Shown one piece after another: positions 17,526 to 29,752 of a DNA stretch of 39,638 bases. Source of the stretch: Betaproteobacteria bacterium (GTDB lineage: Bacteria; Pseudomonadota; Gammaproteobacteria; Burkholderiales; SG8-39); NCBI GenBank assembly GCA_005881595.1, contig VBBY01000061.1, positions 1 to 39,638 on the forward strand, read 5' to 3'. Each line of letters opens with the position of its first letter. Position 1 is the stretch's first letter. The position numbers and the translations under genes were made by a program. The notes beneath the pieces were generated by a model. It was given only the letters and a program-made list of their open reading frames with translations. It searched no databases and was not told where the DNA came from.

Positions 17526-18538
17526 GCAGATCCCCGGGCGTCTGGCTGCTAGCCTGGCGCAGGTTTGAGCGCGACCGCCTCGGCCTCGCCTGCCTGGTGG
17601 TGGTCCTCATCTATGGAGCAGTCATGGTCGCCTGCGCGGCAGGCTGGATCGTGCGCGACTGGTCGGAGGAAGTGGCCGTGACCTACGCGCCGCCGGCCTT
17701 CCTCGGGCCCGAGGCGCCGCGCGGCGCGAGTTCCGCCGCTGCGGCCGAGACAGCGCCACGGGGCGCGCTCGAGGACTACGGCATCCCCGATCCGCTCGCC
17801 GACGACCTGGCCGAGATCGCAAGAGAGCTGGCGGGCACCTCGGCGACCGAGACGCGCGCTGCCACTCTCGCGTTCGGCGCCGACAAGTGGGGCCGGGACG
17901 TCCTGAAGAAGGCGGTGAAAGGGACCGAGACTTCGCTGTTCGTGGGCCTGGTCGCGGCTGCGCTCGCCGCTTTCCTCGGCACCCTGTTCGGCGCGCTCGC
18001 CGGCTATCGGGGCGGGTGGATCGACGATTTCTTCAACTGGCTCTACAGCGTGTTCACGTCGATCCCGTACCTGCTGCTCGTGCTCGCCGTCGCGGCGGTG
18101 GTCAACCAGAAGGGCGTGCTGACGGTGATCCTGATCCTCGGGCTCACCGGCTGGACTGGAATTTTCCGGCTGATCCGCGCCGAGTACATGAAGCACAAGG
18201 TGCGCGAGTACGTGCTCGCGGCGGACGCGATCGGCGCATCCGGGGTGCGCCGCATGTTCGTCCACATCCTGCCGAACGTGAGCCACGTGGTGCTGGTGCA
18301 GCTCTCGCTGCACGTGGTGCTGTTCATCAAGTCGGAGGTGATCCTGAGCTTCCTCGGCTTCGGCGTCGGCGTCGACACCGTGTCCTGGGGCAGCATGCTC
18401 GCCGAGGCGCAAAGCGAGCTGATCCTCGGCAAATGGTGGCAGATCGCGGCGGCGACCTTTGCGATGGCGGTGCTGGTGAGCGCCTTCAGCCTGCTCACCG
18501 ACGCGCTGCGCGACGCGCTGGATCCAAGGCTGAAATGA
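17522..18538 (+). CDS. Oligopeptide-type ABC transporter permease (DppC/OppC-like), importer 1
   Basis: 338-residue second permease. The GTG start at 17522 overlaps the preceding TGA (GTGA). The first membrane helix is LACLVVVLIYGAVMVACAAGW, followed by a long periplasmic stretch (about residues 45-120). The BPD domain starts at FGADKWGRDVLKKAVKGTETSL. The EAA loop is EYVLAADAIGASGVRRMFVHILPN. It ends DALRDALDPRLK, the usual C-terminus for this family. The TGA overlaps the ATG of the ATPase gene. Confidence 0.9.
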   Translation: MSRSPGVWLLAWRRFERDRLGLACLVVVLIYGAVMVACAAGWIVRDWSEEVAVTYAPPAFLGPEAPRGASSAAAAETAPRGALEDYGIPDPLADDLAEIARELAGTSATETRAATLAFGADKWGRDVLKKAVKGTETSLFVGLVAAALAAFLGTLFGALAGYRGGWIDDFFNWLYSVFTSIPYLLLVLAVAAVVNQKGVLTVILILGLTGWTGIFRLIRAEYMKHKVREYVLAADAIGASGVRRMFVHILPNVSHVVLVQLSLHVVLFIKSEVILSFLGFGVGVDTVSWGSMLAEAQSELILGKWWQIAAATFAMAVLVSAFSLLTDALRDALDPRLK

Positions 18539-20205
18539 GCCTGCTCAGCGTGCGCGACCTGGCGGTCGACTTTCGCATCGATGAAGCGACGACGCTGCGC
18601 GCGGTAAAGGGCATCAGCTTCGACATCGACGAGCGCAGCACCGTCGCGCTGGTCGGCGAATCGGGCAGCGGCAAATCGGTGACCGCGCTCGCCATCATGG
18701 GCCTGCTGCCGCGCGAGAACGCACGCGTGCATCCTGCGAGCCGCGTAGAGTACCTCGGGCGCAAGCTGCTCGAGCTCCCCGGCCGCGAGCTGCAGGCGCT
18801 GCGCGGCGCCGAGATCTCGATGATCTTCCAGGAGCCGATGAGCTCGCTGAACCCGGTGTTCACGGTCGGGTTCCAGATCGCGGAAGTGCTGAGGCAGCAC
18901 CGCGCCCTGCCCGCGTCGCAGGCGCGGCTGCGCGCGCTCCAGCTGCTCGGCGAGGTCGGCCTCGCCGAGCCCCAGGCCAGGCTCGGCGCCTACCCGTTCC
19001 AGCTTTCGGGAGGCGAGCAGCAGCGCGTGATGATCGCCATGGCGATCGCCTGCGAGCCGAAGCTGCTCATCGCCGACGAGCCGACCACCGCCCTCGACGT
19101 CACCGTGCAGCGGCAGATCCTGGAGCTGATCGCCGGCCTGCAGGCGCGGCGCCGGATGTCGGTGCTGTTCATCACGCACGACCTGTCGCTCGTGAGCGAG
19201 ATCGCCGACCAGGTGCTGGTGATGCGCCACGGCGAGATCCGCGAGCAGGGGCCGGCCGAACAGATCTTCTCCGCCCCGCAGGACCCCTATACTCGGGCGC
19301 TGCTTGCCTGCCGGCCGCCTCTCGATCGCCGGCCGCAGCGCCTGCCGGTCATCGATGACTTCATGGGAGGAACAGGGCCAAAACCCGGTGAGCGCCCGCG
19401 CGGCCTGCGCGGCGACGAGCCGATCATCCTCGAGGCGCGCGGCCTCGCCAAGAGCTTCTATTTCCGCGACGGGCTCTTCGGAAGGCGCGAGCTGAAGGCC
19501 GTGAGGGGCGCTTCGTTCAAGCTGGCCAGGGGCAAGACGCTCGGGGTGGTCGGCGAATCCGGGTCAGGCAAGACCACGGTCGGCCTGCTGCTCATGCGGC
19601 TGCACAAGGCTTCCGGCGGCGAGGTGCTGTTCGAGGGCAGGGACCTGCTGCCGCTCACGCCGCAGGCGGCGTACCCCTACAAGCGGCGCATCCAGATCGT
19701 GTTCCAGAATCCGTATGCCTCGCTCAATCCGCGCTTCACGGTGGGCCAGATCCTGATGGAGCCGATGCACATCCACGGCGTCGGCAGCGGCGAGGCCGAG
19801 CGGCGCGCGCTCAGCCTGGAGCTGCTCGACAAGGTGGGCCTCGCCGCGGACTCGTTCGCCAAGTACCCCCACGAGTTCTCCGGCGGCCAGCGCCAGAGGG
19901 TCGCGATCGCCCGCGCGCTCACCCTGCGCCCGGAGGTCCTGATCTGCGACGAGTCGGTCTCCGCGCTCGACGTCTCGGTCCAGGCCCAGCTGTTGAACCT
20001 CCTGCAGGATTTGCAGGACGAATACGCAATGAGCTACCTGTTCATCTCGCACGACCTGGCGGTGGTCCGCTACATGGCCGACCAGGTCATGGTGATGAAG
20101 GACGGCGAGATCGTCGAAATCGCCGGCCCGGACGAGATCTACTCCAGCCCGAAGCATCCCTATACGCGGCTGCTGCTGTCGTCCATGCCCGGGCGCGCGC
20201 AGTGA
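18535..20205 (+). CDS. Fused double ABC ATPase (DppD-DppF type), importer 1
   Basis: 556 residues with two complete nucleotide-binding domains in one chain, as in YejF or GsiA. NBD1 has Walker A GESGSGKS at 41-48, signature LSGGEQQR and Walker B LLIADEPTTALD. NBD2 has Walker A GESGSGKT at 340-347, Q-loop NPYASLNPR, signature FSGGQRQR and VLICDESVSALD. Both end with the oligopeptide-family extension containing PYTR and LL. ATG 18535 overlaps the upstream TGA. NBD1 has 40 residues before Walker A, a useful comparison with the truncated NBD1 in the fusion at 23051-25528. Confidence 0.93.
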   Translation: MSLLSVRDLAVDFRIDEATTLRAVKGISFDIDERSTVALVGESGSGKSVTALAIMGLLPRENARVHPASRVEYLGRKLLELPGRELQALRGAEISMIFQEPMSSLNPVFTVGFQIAEVLRQHRALPASQARLRALQLLGEVGLAEPQARLGAYPFQLSGGEQQRVMIAMAIACEPKLLIADEPTTALDVTVQRQILELIAGLQARRRMSVLFITHDLSLVSEIADQVLVMRHGEIREQGPAEQIFSAPQDPYTRALLACRPPLDRRPQRLPVIDDFMGGTGPKPGERPRGLRGDEPIILEARGLAKSFYFRDGLFGRRELKAVRGASFKLARGKTLGVVGESGSGKTTVGLLLMRLHKASGGEVLFEGRDLLPLTPQAAYPYKRRIQIVFQNPYASLNPRFTVGQILMEPMHIHGVGSGEAERRALSLELLDKVGLAADSFAKYPHEFSGGQRQRVAIARALTLRPEVLICDESVSALDVSVQAQLLNLLQDLQDEYAMSYLFISHDLAVVRYMADQVMVMKDGEIVEIAGPDEIYSSPKHPYTRLLLSSMPGRAQ

Positions 20206-21989
20206 GACTCTGGGTTTTCTTTTTTCTCATTCTGGGGTCACCCCCGACGTGGGCAGCTCATGCCTATGCCCAGTTCGGCGACATCAAGTACCCGCGCGGC
20301 TTTCCGCACTTCGAATGGGTCAACCCGAACGCGCCTAAGGGCGGCGAGCTCGACCTGGTCGCCGCGTTGCGCATCACCAATTTCGACAAGTACAACCCGT
20401 TCACGCTGAAGGGCACGTCGCCGCCCGGGCTGGGCAACCTCGTCTTCGAGACCCTGCTCACCCCGACGCTGGATGAGCCGACCACGGCCTATGGACTTCT
20501 GGCCGAGGACATCGAGGTCGCCGCCGACGGGCTGGCGGTGACTTTCCGCCTCAACCCGAAAGCGCGCTTCCACCACGGCAAGCCAGTCATGGCGGCCGAC
20601 GTCAAGCACAGCTTCGACATCCTGATGACCAAGGAAGCCAATCCGCAATTCCGGGTGGTGTACGGCGATGTGAAGCGCGCCGTCGTCCTCGGCCCGCGCA
20701 CAGTACGGTTCGAGTTTGCGCGGGCCAGCGCTGAGCTGCCGCTTCTCGTCGGTGGGCTCGCTGTTTTCAGCCGGGACTGGGGAGCGGGAAAATCCTTCGA
20801 CAAGGTCGTGATGGACATTCCCATCGCCAGCGGTCCCTACCGGGTCGGCCGCGTGAACTTCGGCCGCGATATCACCTACGAGCGCGATCCGGACTACTGG
20901 GGGCGCGATTTGGGCGTGCGCCGCGGCATGTTCAACTTCGATCGCATCACCTACAAGATCTATCGCGACAACGTGGCGCAGACTGAAGCCTTCAAAGCGG
21001 GCGAGTTCGACTTCCTCCGGGTGTTCTCGGCGCGCGAATGGGCGCGTATCTACACCGGCAAGAAGTTCGACTCGGGCGAGCTGGTCAAGGCCGAGCTGCC
21101 ATTCGCGAACGCCGGCGATTTTCAGGGCTTCCTCATCAACACGCGCCGCGACAAGTTCAAGGATGTGCGCGTGCGCGAGGCGCTGGCGCTCGCCTTCGAC
21201 TTCGAATGGATGAGCCGCCGGCTGATGTACAACTCGTACCTCCGCTGCCGCGGCTATTTCAACAACAGCGATTTCGAGGCCAAGGGGCTGCCGGGTCCGG
21301 ACGAGCTCCAGGTGCTCGAACCTCTAAGAAATAAATTATCCGAAAAAATCTTTCGCGAGGAAGTGCCGCAGCCGCCCTCTACCGATCCGCCCAACAGCTT
21401 GCGCGGCAACCTGCAGAAGGCGCGCGAGCTTCTGGCTGCCGCGGGATGGACCTACCGCGACGGGGCGCTGCGCAATGCAAAAGGAGAGGCGTTCACCCTG
21501 GAATACATGGATAGCGGCGGCGGTGAGCGCGTCATGACGCCGTACATCCAGGCGCTCGCCAAGCTCGGCATCCGGCTCGACTATCGCCGCGCCGACTTCG
21601 CCTTGTACCGCAAGCGGCTCAACGTGTTCGACTTCGATCTCTTCTCGCTGCGCATTCCCGGCAGCGAGGCGCCGGGCGCCGACCTGCTCGACTTCTTCGG
21701 CTCGCAATCGGCCGACACCGAGGGCTCGAGCAACTGGATCGGCGTGCGCGACCCGGCGGTAGACGCCATCGTCAACCTGGCGCTGTCCGCCGCCACGCGG
21801 CCGCAGCTCGTCGCCCGGCTGCGCGCGCTCGACCGCGTTCTGCGCCACGGCCATTACGTCATCCCGCAGTGGTATTCGAGCACTCACCGCGTCGCATACC
21901 GCGCCGGCAAATTCGAGCAGCCCGAGGTGAAGCCGCTGTATTACGCCGCCGACGACTGGGTCGTCCTCACCTGGTGGAGGAAACGCTGA
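20202..21989 (+). CDS. yejA: ABC transporter substrate-binding protein, YejA-like, importer 2
   Basis: 595-residue family 5 solute receptor. The GTG start at 20202 overlaps the preceding TGA (GTGA). The signal peptide is MRLWVFFFLILGSPPTWA. The mature start AHAYAQFGDIKYPRGFPHF then WVNPNAPKGGELD is diagnostic of the YejA branch, which serves broad-range peptide and microcin C uptake in enterobacteria. The stretch EPLRNKLSEKIF (about 21317-21356) is encoded by AT-rich, otherwise rare codons. The stop abuts the ATG of yejB with no gap. Confidence 0.88.
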   Translation: MRLWVFFFLILGSPPTWAAHAYAQFGDIKYPRGFPHFEWVNPNAPKGGELDLVAALRITNFDKYNPFTLKGTSPPGLGNLVFETLLTPTLDEPTTAYGLLAEDIEVAADGLAVTFRLNPKARFHHGKPVMAADVKHSFDILMTKEANPQFRVVYGDVKRAVVLGPRTVRFEFARASAELPLLVGGLAVFSRDWGAGKSFDKVVMDIPIASGPYRVGRVNFGRDITYERDPDYWGRDLGVRRGMFNFDRITYKIYRDNVAQTEAFKAGEFDFLRVFSAREWARIYTGKKFDSGELVKAELPFANAGDFQGFLINTRRDKFKDVRVREALALAFDFEWMSRRLMYNSYLRCRGYFNNSDFEAKGLPGPDELQVLEPLRNKLSEKIFREEVPQPPSTDPPNSLRGNLQKARELLAAAGWTYRDGALRNAKGEAFTLEYMDSGGGERVMTPYIQALAKLGIRLDYRRADFALYRKRLNVFDFDLFSLRIPGSEAPGADLLDFFGSQSADTEGSSNWIGVRDPAVDAIVNLALSAATRPQLVARLRALDRVLRHGHYVIPQWYSSTHRVAYRAGKFEQPEVKPLYYAADDWVVLTWWRKR

Positions 21990-23048
21990 ATGTGGTCGTA
22001 CCTCCTGAAGCGGCTGCTGCTGATGATCCCGACGCTGTTCGGAATCCTCCTCATCACTTTCGTCGTCATCCAGTTCGTCCCCGGCGGGCCGGTGGAGCAG
22101 CTCGTCTACCAGCTCGAGGGCCGCGAAGGCGGCATGGAAGGCGGTGGTGGAACGGCGCGCGCCCCGGGGCTCGGCGGCTATCGCGGCCGCCAGGGCGTGG
22201 ACGCGGCGCAGATCGAGGAGATCAGGAAGCTTTACGGGTTCGACAAGCCGGCGCACGAGCGCTTCGTGCAGATGATCGGGCAATTCGCCCGCTTCGACCT
22301 GGGGACCAGCTTCTTCCACAACAAGAAAGTGTCCCAGCTCATCGCGGAGAAGCTCCCGGTGTCCATCAGCCTGGGACTGTGGACGTTTCTTCTCACCTAC
22401 CTGATTTCGGTCCCGCTCGGCATCGCCAAAGCGGTGAGGGCGGGCACGGCGTTCGATACCGCCACCACGTTCATCGTGCTGCTCGGCTACGCCATCCCGG
22501 GCTTCGTCCTCGGCGTGGTGCTGCTCGTGTTCCTCGCGGGCGGAACGTTCGTGCAGTGGTTTCCGCTGCGCAGCCTCACCTCCGCCAACTGGCATGACCT
22601 GAGCCTCTTCGGCAAGATCACCGATTACTTCTGGCACATCGCCCTTCCGGTCGCGGCGATGACGGTGGGCGGATTCGCCGTCATCACGACGCTGACCAAG
22701 AACTCCGTGCTGGAGGAGATCCGCAAGCAATACGTGATGACCGCCCGGGCGAAGGGCGTCGAGGAGCGCGCGGTGCTCTGGCGCCACGTGTTCCGCAACG
22801 CCCTGATTCCGATCATGACCGGATTCCCGGCGGCGTTCGTCGCGGCGTTCTTCACCGGGTCTTTGCTGATCGAGACGCTGTTCTCCCTGGACGGGCTCGG
22901 GCTGCTGTCCTATGAATCGGTGATCCGCCGCGATTACCCGGTCGTGTTCGGCAGTCTTTTCGTCTTCACCATCATCGGCCTCATTACGAATCTCATCCGC
23001 GACCTGTGCTACGTCTGGGTCGACCCGCGCGTGAAGTACTTCGACTGA
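21990..23048 (+). CDS. yejB: ABC transporter permease YejB-like, importer 2
   Basis: 352-residue inner-membrane permease. The first helix is YLLKRLLLMIPTLFGILLIT, with FVPGGPVEQLVYQLEG directly after, as in YejB. A Gly-rich insertion GREGGMEGGGGTARAPG follows at about residues 47-63. The EAA loop is QYVMTARAKGVEERAVLWRHV. It ends VDPRVKYFD. It starts immediately after the yejA stop and is followed 2 bases later by the permease-ATPase fusion. Confidence 0.92.
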   Translation: MWSYLLKRLLLMIPTLFGILLITFVVIQFVPGGPVEQLVYQLEGREGGMEGGGGTARAPGLGGYRGRQGVDAAQIEEIRKLYGFDKPAHERFVQMIGQFARFDLGTSFFHNKKVSQLIAEKLPVSISLGLWTFLLTYLISVPLGIAKAVRAGTAFDTATTFIVLLGYAIPGFVLGVVLLVFLAGGTFVQWFPLRSLTSANWHDLSLFGKITDYFWHIALPVAAMTVGGFAVITTLTKNSVLEEIRKQYVMTARAKGVEERAVLWRHVFRNALIPIMTGFPAAFVAAFFTGSLLIETLFSLDGLGLLSYESVIRRDYPVVFGSLFVFTIIGLITNLIRDLCYVWVDPRVKYFD

Positions 23049-23050
23049 GC

Positions 23051-25509
<2,459 letters not shown>

Positions 25510-25528
<19 letters not shown>

Positions 25529-25572
25529 CTCCGAAAGCTTCGCGTCGCTGGAGTTAGGGCTCCGTCCCCGAA
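25510..25572. repeat. Perfect 23-bp inverted repeat with 17-base spacer between convergent genes
   Basis: The left arm 25510-25532 (TTCGGGGACGGAGCCCTAAC and three more bases) is exactly complemented by 25550-25572. It contains the TAA stop of the transporter fusion and ends 2 bases before the mltD stop. The GGGGACGGAGCCCTAA core looks like a REP-type extragenic palindrome of betaproteobacteria (recall). As RNA it would form a strong hairpin in both directions and could stabilise or end both transcripts, though no T-run follows. Confidence 0.85.
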
Positions 25573-25574
25573 GT

Positions 25575-27089
25575 TTAGGCGGCCTTGCGGTAGCGCCTGC
25601 CTTTCGCCTTGGAGCGCGGCTTGCCCTTCTTCGCGGGCGCGCGCACCTCGAGGGCGATGCGCTGCCCAGTGGCGAGCCGGCTGATGCGGTTCCAGCGCTT
25701 GATGTCCTCGACGATGACGCCGTAGCGCTCCGCGATCGAGTCGAACGTCTCGCCGGACCTGACGGTGTGGAAGATGCGCCGCATCACAATCGGGATCGGC
25801 GGCGCGTACATGAGCGGCAGCTTGCGCATGCCGCTCGCCGCGGCGAGGTCCACCGGCACGACCAGCAGGCCTGGAACTTCGCGCCTGCGCGGCGCGATGC
25901 CGTTGACTTCCCTCAGCTGCCCCAGCGTCAGGCCGAATTTCTTCGCGATCGATTCTAGCGTCTCGCCGCGCTTCGTCTGATAGGACTGCCACGACACCAG
26001 CGCGTTCTCGTCGTGCTTGATGAGGTTGGCGTGGAACACGTCGACCTTGTCGGCGGGAAGCACGATGCGGGGCGTCAGCGCGGCGCGGATCAGCGGCCGG
26101 CTGAAACCGGGATTGAGGGCGATGAATTCCTCGACCGGCATCTCGGCGAGCTTGGCGGCGAGCTGCACGTCGATGTCCCGCAGCTCCGTATAGGCGGCGA
26201 AATAGGGCGCATTGGGGATCGGATCGAGGACGATGCCGAACAGCGCCGGGTTGGAAATGATGTTCTTCAACGCCTGCAGCTTGGGGATGTACATGCGCGT
26301 TTCTGCCGGCATTTTCAGGTTCGCGTAGTCCGTGGGCTTGCGCGCGGCGCGGTTCTTGGCGATCGCCCGCGCCACCCCGTTCTCGCCGTAGTTATAGGAG
26401 GCGAGCGCGAGCTGCCAGTCGCCGTGCAGCTCGTAGAGCTTGGTGAGGTAGTCGAGCGCCGCGGTGGTCGAGTCAACGATGTCGCGGCGCCCGTCGTACC
26501 ACCAGTTCTGCTTCAGCTCGAAGCGCCTGCCGGTGCCCGGGATGAACTGCCACAGGCCCGAGGCGTGCGCGCGCGAGTAGGCCATCGGGTTGAACGCGCT
26601 CTCCACCATCGGCAGCAGCGCCAGCTCGGTCGGCAGGCCGCGCTTTTCGATCTCCTCGACGATGTGGTAGAGGTACAGCCGGCTGCGGTCGAAGACGCGC
26701 TGCAGGTATTCTGGGCGCGCGGCGAAGTACGCGGTGTGCCTCTCCACCAGGGCACTGTCGAGGTCCGGGATCGCGAAGCCCTGGCGAATGCGCTGCCAGA
26801 GATCCGCCGGCCGCTCGGTGCGATCGATCCTCCTCAAGCCGCGCAGCGGCTCCTGCACGACCCGCTGCTCGCCCTCGAAGGGCGCCAGGAGGGACGCGTC
26901 GGGAAGAATGGCCGGCGGCAGCGCGGCCTGCGGGCTCACGGGCGGCGAGCGGGGCGGCGCGGGCGGCGCCGGGGAGGCCGTCTCCGCCGCGGCTGCCTGC
27001 TCGCCCGGCAACTCGGGCGCCACGGGCTGAGACGCGCAGGCCTGGAGCAGCGCGATCAACCACCCGGCAAGGACCTGTTTGTTCTTCAA
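25575..27089 (-). CDS. mltD: Membrane-bound lytic murein transglycosylase D (lipoprotein, two LysM domains)
   Basis: 504-residue peptidoglycan-cleaving lipoprotein. The N-terminus MKNKQVLAGWLIALLQAC has a lipobox-like end with the lipid Cys at 18. A Pro/Ala-rich linker follows to about 65. The transglycosylase domain lies around 125-290, with the catalytic Glu163 in MVESAFNPMAYS and the supporting ASGLWQFIPGTGRRFEL and ALASYNYGENGV motifs. Two LysM repeats are at about 370-415 and 440-485. The C-terminus is very basic (KKGKPRSKAKGRRYRK). ATG 27089 overlaps the gloB TGA (ATGA), so it is the second gene of gloB-mltD. Confidence 0.93.
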   Translation of the reverse strand: MKNKQVLAGWLIALLQACASQPVAPELPGEQAAAAETASPAPPAPPRSPPVSPQAALPPAILPDASLLAPFEGEQRVVQEPLRGLRRIDRTERPADLWQRIRQGFAIPDLDSALVERHTAYFAARPEYLQRVFDRSRLYLYHIVEEIEKRGLPTELALLPMVESAFNPMAYSRAHASGLWQFIPGTGRRFELKQNWWYDGRRDIVDSTTAALDYLTKLYELHGDWQLALASYNYGENGVARAIAKNRAARKPTDYANLKMPAETRMYIPKLQALKNIISNPALFGIVLDPIPNAPYFAAYTELRDIDVQLAAKLAEMPVEEFIALNPGFSRPLIRAALTPRIVLPADKVDVFHANLIKHDENALVSWQSYQTKRGETLESIAKKFGLTLGQLREVNGIAPRRREVPGLLVVPVDLAAASGMRKLPLMYAPPIPIVMRRIFHTVRSGETFDSIAERYGVIVEDIKRWNRISRLATGQRIALEVRAPAKKGKPRSKAKGRRYRKAA

Positions 27090-27850
27090 AAGCGATTCTT
27101 CCAGTCCCGTATTGCGGCGAATACTCTCACAGGATCGGCTATGCGTGCTCCGAGGTACTTGTTGGCCGACTCGACCACCGCCGGCTCGAGGCAGCGCAGG
27201 AAGGGGTTGGTGGCCTTTTCCTCGCCGAGCGTGCTCGGCAGCGTCGGCTTGCCCGCCGCGCGCAGGCGCTGGTCGCGCGCCTCGCGCTGCTCGAGCGCCG
27301 CGTTGCCCGGCTCGACGGTTTTAGCAAAGCCGATGTTCGCGAGCGTGTACTCGTGCCCGCAATACACCTTCGTCTCGTCGGGCAGCGCGCGCAGCTTCTG
27401 CAGCGACGCGTACATCTGCTCGGCGGTGCCTTCGAAGAGCCGCCCGCAGCCGCACGCGAACAGCGTATCGCCACAGAACAGCGACCCTGCCCCATAATAG
27501 GCGATGTGCGCGCGCGTATGCCCGGGGATGTCGATCACCGAGAAATCGACGCCAAGCTCGGGGATGCGAACGCTGTCGCCCTCGGACACCGGCCGCGTCA
27601 GCGCGGGGATCGGTTCCTTGCGCGGGCCATAGACAGGAACCGGGCGCGTCGCCACCAGCTCGGCGATGCCGCCGACATGGTCCGGATGGTGGTGCGTGGC
27701 GAGAATCGCGGCGAGCTCGAGCCGCTCGCGCGACAGATAGTCGAGCACCGGGCGCGCTTCGCCGGGATCGACCACCGCGGCGTGCGTCGCGTTGCGCAGC
27801 GTCCAGACATAGTTGTCCTTGAACGCTTTGACGGGAACGATCCTGAGCAT
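27086..27850 (-). CDS. gloB: Hydroxyacylglutathione hydrolase (glyoxalase II)
   Basis: Metallo-beta-lactamase-fold enzyme that hydrolyses S-lactoylglutathione to lactate and glutathione, the second step of methylglyoxal detoxification. It has 254 residues from ATG 27850, the usual length. The dinuclear metal motif is THHHPDH (His53, His55, Asp57, His58). Other metal ligands fit IPGHTRAHI, LFCGDTLFACGCGRLFEG and VYCGHEYT. The frame continues upstream to 27928, but [16 protein letters not shown] is the standard N-terminus and an AAGGAA purine stretch lies about 10 bases ahead. Confidence 0.95.
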   Translation of the reverse strand: MLRIVPVKAFKDNYVWTLRNATHAAVVDPGEARPVLDYLSRERLELAAILATHHHPDHVGGIAELVATRPVPVYGPRKEPIPALTRPVSEGDSVRIPELGVDFSVIDIPGHTRAHIAYYGAGSLFCGDTLFACGCGRLFEGTAEQMYASLQKLRALPDETKVYCGHEYTLANIGFAKTVEPGNAALEQREARDQRLRAAGKPTLPSTLGEEKATNPFLRCLEPAVVESANKYLGARIADPVRVFAAIRDWKNRF

Positions 27851-28613
27851 GGTGCAGCATTCCTTCGTGCAAAACGGGGCGCAGAAGTATAACGGCGGCC
27901 GCTCGTCGCTTTCCTGGTGGTTTTCCACACCCCAGGGAACTTATGTGCTCGACTGGGAGCTCACACAGTTTGACAGCGCCGTAGACGACGTGTTCGGCTT
28001 CAGGGCGCTGCAGGTCGGTCTGCCCGAAATCGATTTCCTGCGGCAAAACCGCATTCCCTACCGTTTTTCGCTGGCGCTCGAGCCCGGCGCCGCGCTGGCG
28101 GCGGACCCGCTGCAGCTGCCGCTCGCTTCGCAGAGCGTCGACCTGGTCGCGCTGCCGCACGTGCTGGAGTTTCACCCCAACCCCCACGACGTGCTGCGCG
28201 AGGTCGAGCGGGTGCTGATGCCCGAGGGCCAGGTCGTGATCTCCGGCTTCAACAGCGCTTCGCTCTGGCGCCTGCGGCAGGTGTTTTCCCGCAAGGCCGG
28301 GGCACCGTGGGACGGCAGGTTCATCGGGCTGGTGCGGCTCAAGGAATGGCTCAAGCTCCTCGGCCTGGAGCTGAACGGCGGCAAGTTCGGCTGCTATGCG
28401 CCGCCGTTCTCCAATCCGCAGTGGCTGCGGCGCTTCGGCTTCATGGAGAAGATGGGCCCGCGCTGGCTGTGGTTCGCGGGCGCGGTCTATGTGGTGCGCG
28501 CGGTGAAGCGAGTGCACGGCATGCGCGTCGTCACCCCGGCCTGGCGCCGGGAGCGCGCGCGGCGGCGGGCGCTCGCGCCGATGACGCAGCGCTCTCACAA
28601 GAATCATGGATAG
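27849..28613 (+). CDS. SAM-dependent methyltransferase, class I
   Basis: 254 residues from ATG 27849. The start is uncertain: in-frame ATG 27813 and GTG 27867 are alternatives, and no clear ribosome site marks any. The conserved region begins at [17 protein letters not shown]. The later segment [22 protein letters not shown] then [21 protein letters not shown] is a class I methyltransferase core. The glycine-rich motif I is weak ([13 protein letters not shown]). Genes of this type commonly sit between gloB and rnhA in betaproteobacteria. Substrate unknown. It overlaps the divergent gloB start and, at its 3' end, rnhA by 8 bases. Confidence 0.8.
   Translation: MVQHSFVQNGAQKYNGGRSSLSWWFSTPQGTYVLDWELTQFDSAVDDVFGFRALQVGLPEIDFLRQNRIPYRFSLALEPGAALAADPLQLPLASQSVDLVALPHVLEFHPNPHDVLREVERVLMPEGQVVISGFNSASLWRLRQVFSRKAGAPWDGRFIGLVRLKEWLKLLGLELNGGKFGCYAPPFSNPQWLRRFGFMEKMGPRWLWFAGAVYVVRAVKRVHGMRVVTPAWRRERARRRALAPMTQRSHKNHG
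27886..27891 (-). promoter_or_regulatory. Possible -10 box (TATACT) for gloB-mltD
   Basis: Minus-strand TATACT about 36 bases before the gloB ATG, which suits a normal leader. No clear -35 was found. It lies inside the 5' part of the divergent methyltransferase gene. Confidence 0.3.
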
Positions 28614-29046
28614 AGAGGCGGTGGAGATCTTCAGCGACGGGGCATGCCGCGGCAATCCGGGCCCGGGCGGCTGGGGCGTGCTGCTGCGCGCCAAAGGCAC
28701 CGAGCGCGAGCTCTATGGCGGCGAGCCCGACACCACGAATAACCGCATGGAGCTCACCGCGGTCATCCGCGCTCTCGAGGCGCTGAAGCGCCCCAGCCGA
28801 GTACAGGTCTATACCGATTCCCTCTATGTCACGAAGGGGATCTCTGAATGGGTGCATGACTGGAAGCGCCGCGGCTGGCGCACCGCCGACAAGAAGCCGG
28901 TGAAGAATGTCGACCTGTGGCAGCGGCTCGACGAGCTGGCGGCCCTGCACGATGTGCAATGGCACTGGGTGAGGGGCCATTCCGGCCACCCCGAGAACGA
29001 GCGGGCGGACCAGCTGGCGAACCGCGGGATACCGGATGAGCGCTAG
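28606..29046 (+). CDS. rnhA: Ribonuclease HI
   Basis: Cuts the RNA strand of RNA-DNA hybrids. It has 146 residues. The DEDD metal ligands are all visible: Asp11 (FSDGAC), Glu49 (NRMEL), Asp71 (YTDSLYV) and Asp134 (ERADQLAN), plus the catalytic-loop His125 ([14 protein letters not shown]). It overlaps the upstream methyltransferase gene by 8 bases and the downstream dnaQ-like gene by 11 bases, an arrangement that recalls the linked rnhA and dnaQ of many proteobacteria. Confidence 0.97.
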   Translation: MDREAVEIFSDGACRGNPGPGGWGVLLRAKGTERELYGGEPDTTNNRMELTAVIRALEALKRPSRVQVYTDSLYVTKGISEWVHDWKRRGWRTADKKPVKNVDLWQRLDELAALHDVQWHWVRGHSGHPENERADQLANRGIPDER

Positions 29047-29752
29047 GCAGATCGTGCTCGACACGGAAACCACCGGGCTGAACCCCAGGCTCGGCGACCG
29101 GGTGATCGAGCTCGGCTGCGTGGAGATCCTCAGCCGCCGCATCAGCGCGCGGCATTTCCACGTGTACCTGAACCCGCAGCGCGAGGTCGAGGAGGGCGCG
29201 CTCAAGGTGCACGGGCTGACGCGCGAGTTTCTCGCCGACAAGCCGCGCTTTGCCGACGTCGCCCGCGCCTTCCTGGACTTCATTCAGGGCGCCGAGCTGA
29301 TCATCCACAACGCCGACTTCGACGTCGAGTTCCTCGACCTGGAGCTCGGGATCGCCGGGCTCGGCCGGCTCGGCCAGCACGTGGCGAAGATCACCGATAC
29401 GCTCGCCTTCGCGCGCGAGCTGCATCCGGGCAAGAAGAACAGCCTCGACGCGCTTTGCGAGCGCTATTTCGTCGATCATTCCAACCGCACGCTGCATGGG
29501 GCGCTGCTCGACGCGCGGCTGCTCGCCGAGTGCTACCTGGCGATGACCCGCGGCCAGGAGAGCCTGGTGATGGAGCTCGAGACCCCGGCCGCGGCGGCGG
29601 CGGCGCTCGCGGCGCTGCAGGTCGACGTCTCCAACCTGGTGGTGCTGCGCGCCCTGCCCGAGGAGGTCGCGCTCCACGAGAAGTACCTCGACGGCATGGA
29701 GAAGGAAGCGAAAAGCGGCGTCCTCTGGCGCCGTATACTCAAGACAGCGTGA
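29036..29752 (+). CDS. dnaQ: DNA polymerase III epsilon subunit (3'-5' proofreading exonuclease)
   Basis: 238-residue DEDDh exonuclease. Exo I is DTETTG with Asp9 and Glu11. Exo II is [11 protein letters not shown] with Asp96. Exo III-epsilon is [14 protein letters not shown] with His154 and Asp159. The C-terminal region after about 175, which in DnaQ binds the alpha polymerase subunit, is short and helical. ATG 29036 overlaps the end of rnhA. The TGA overlaps the GTG start of the acyl-CoA ligase gene. Context with rnhA supports dnaQ rather than another DEDDh nuclease. Confidence 0.92.
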   Translation: MSARQIVLDTETTGLNPRLGDRVIELGCVEILSRRISARHFHVYLNPQREVEEGALKVHGLTREFLADKPRFADVARAFLDFIQGAELIIHNADFDVEFLDLELGIAGLGRLGQHVAKITDTLAFARELHPGKKNSLDALCERYFVDHSNRTLHGALLDARLLAECYLAMTRGQESLVMELETPAAAAAALAALQVDVSNLVVLRALPEEVALHEKYLDGMEKEAKSGVLWRRILKTA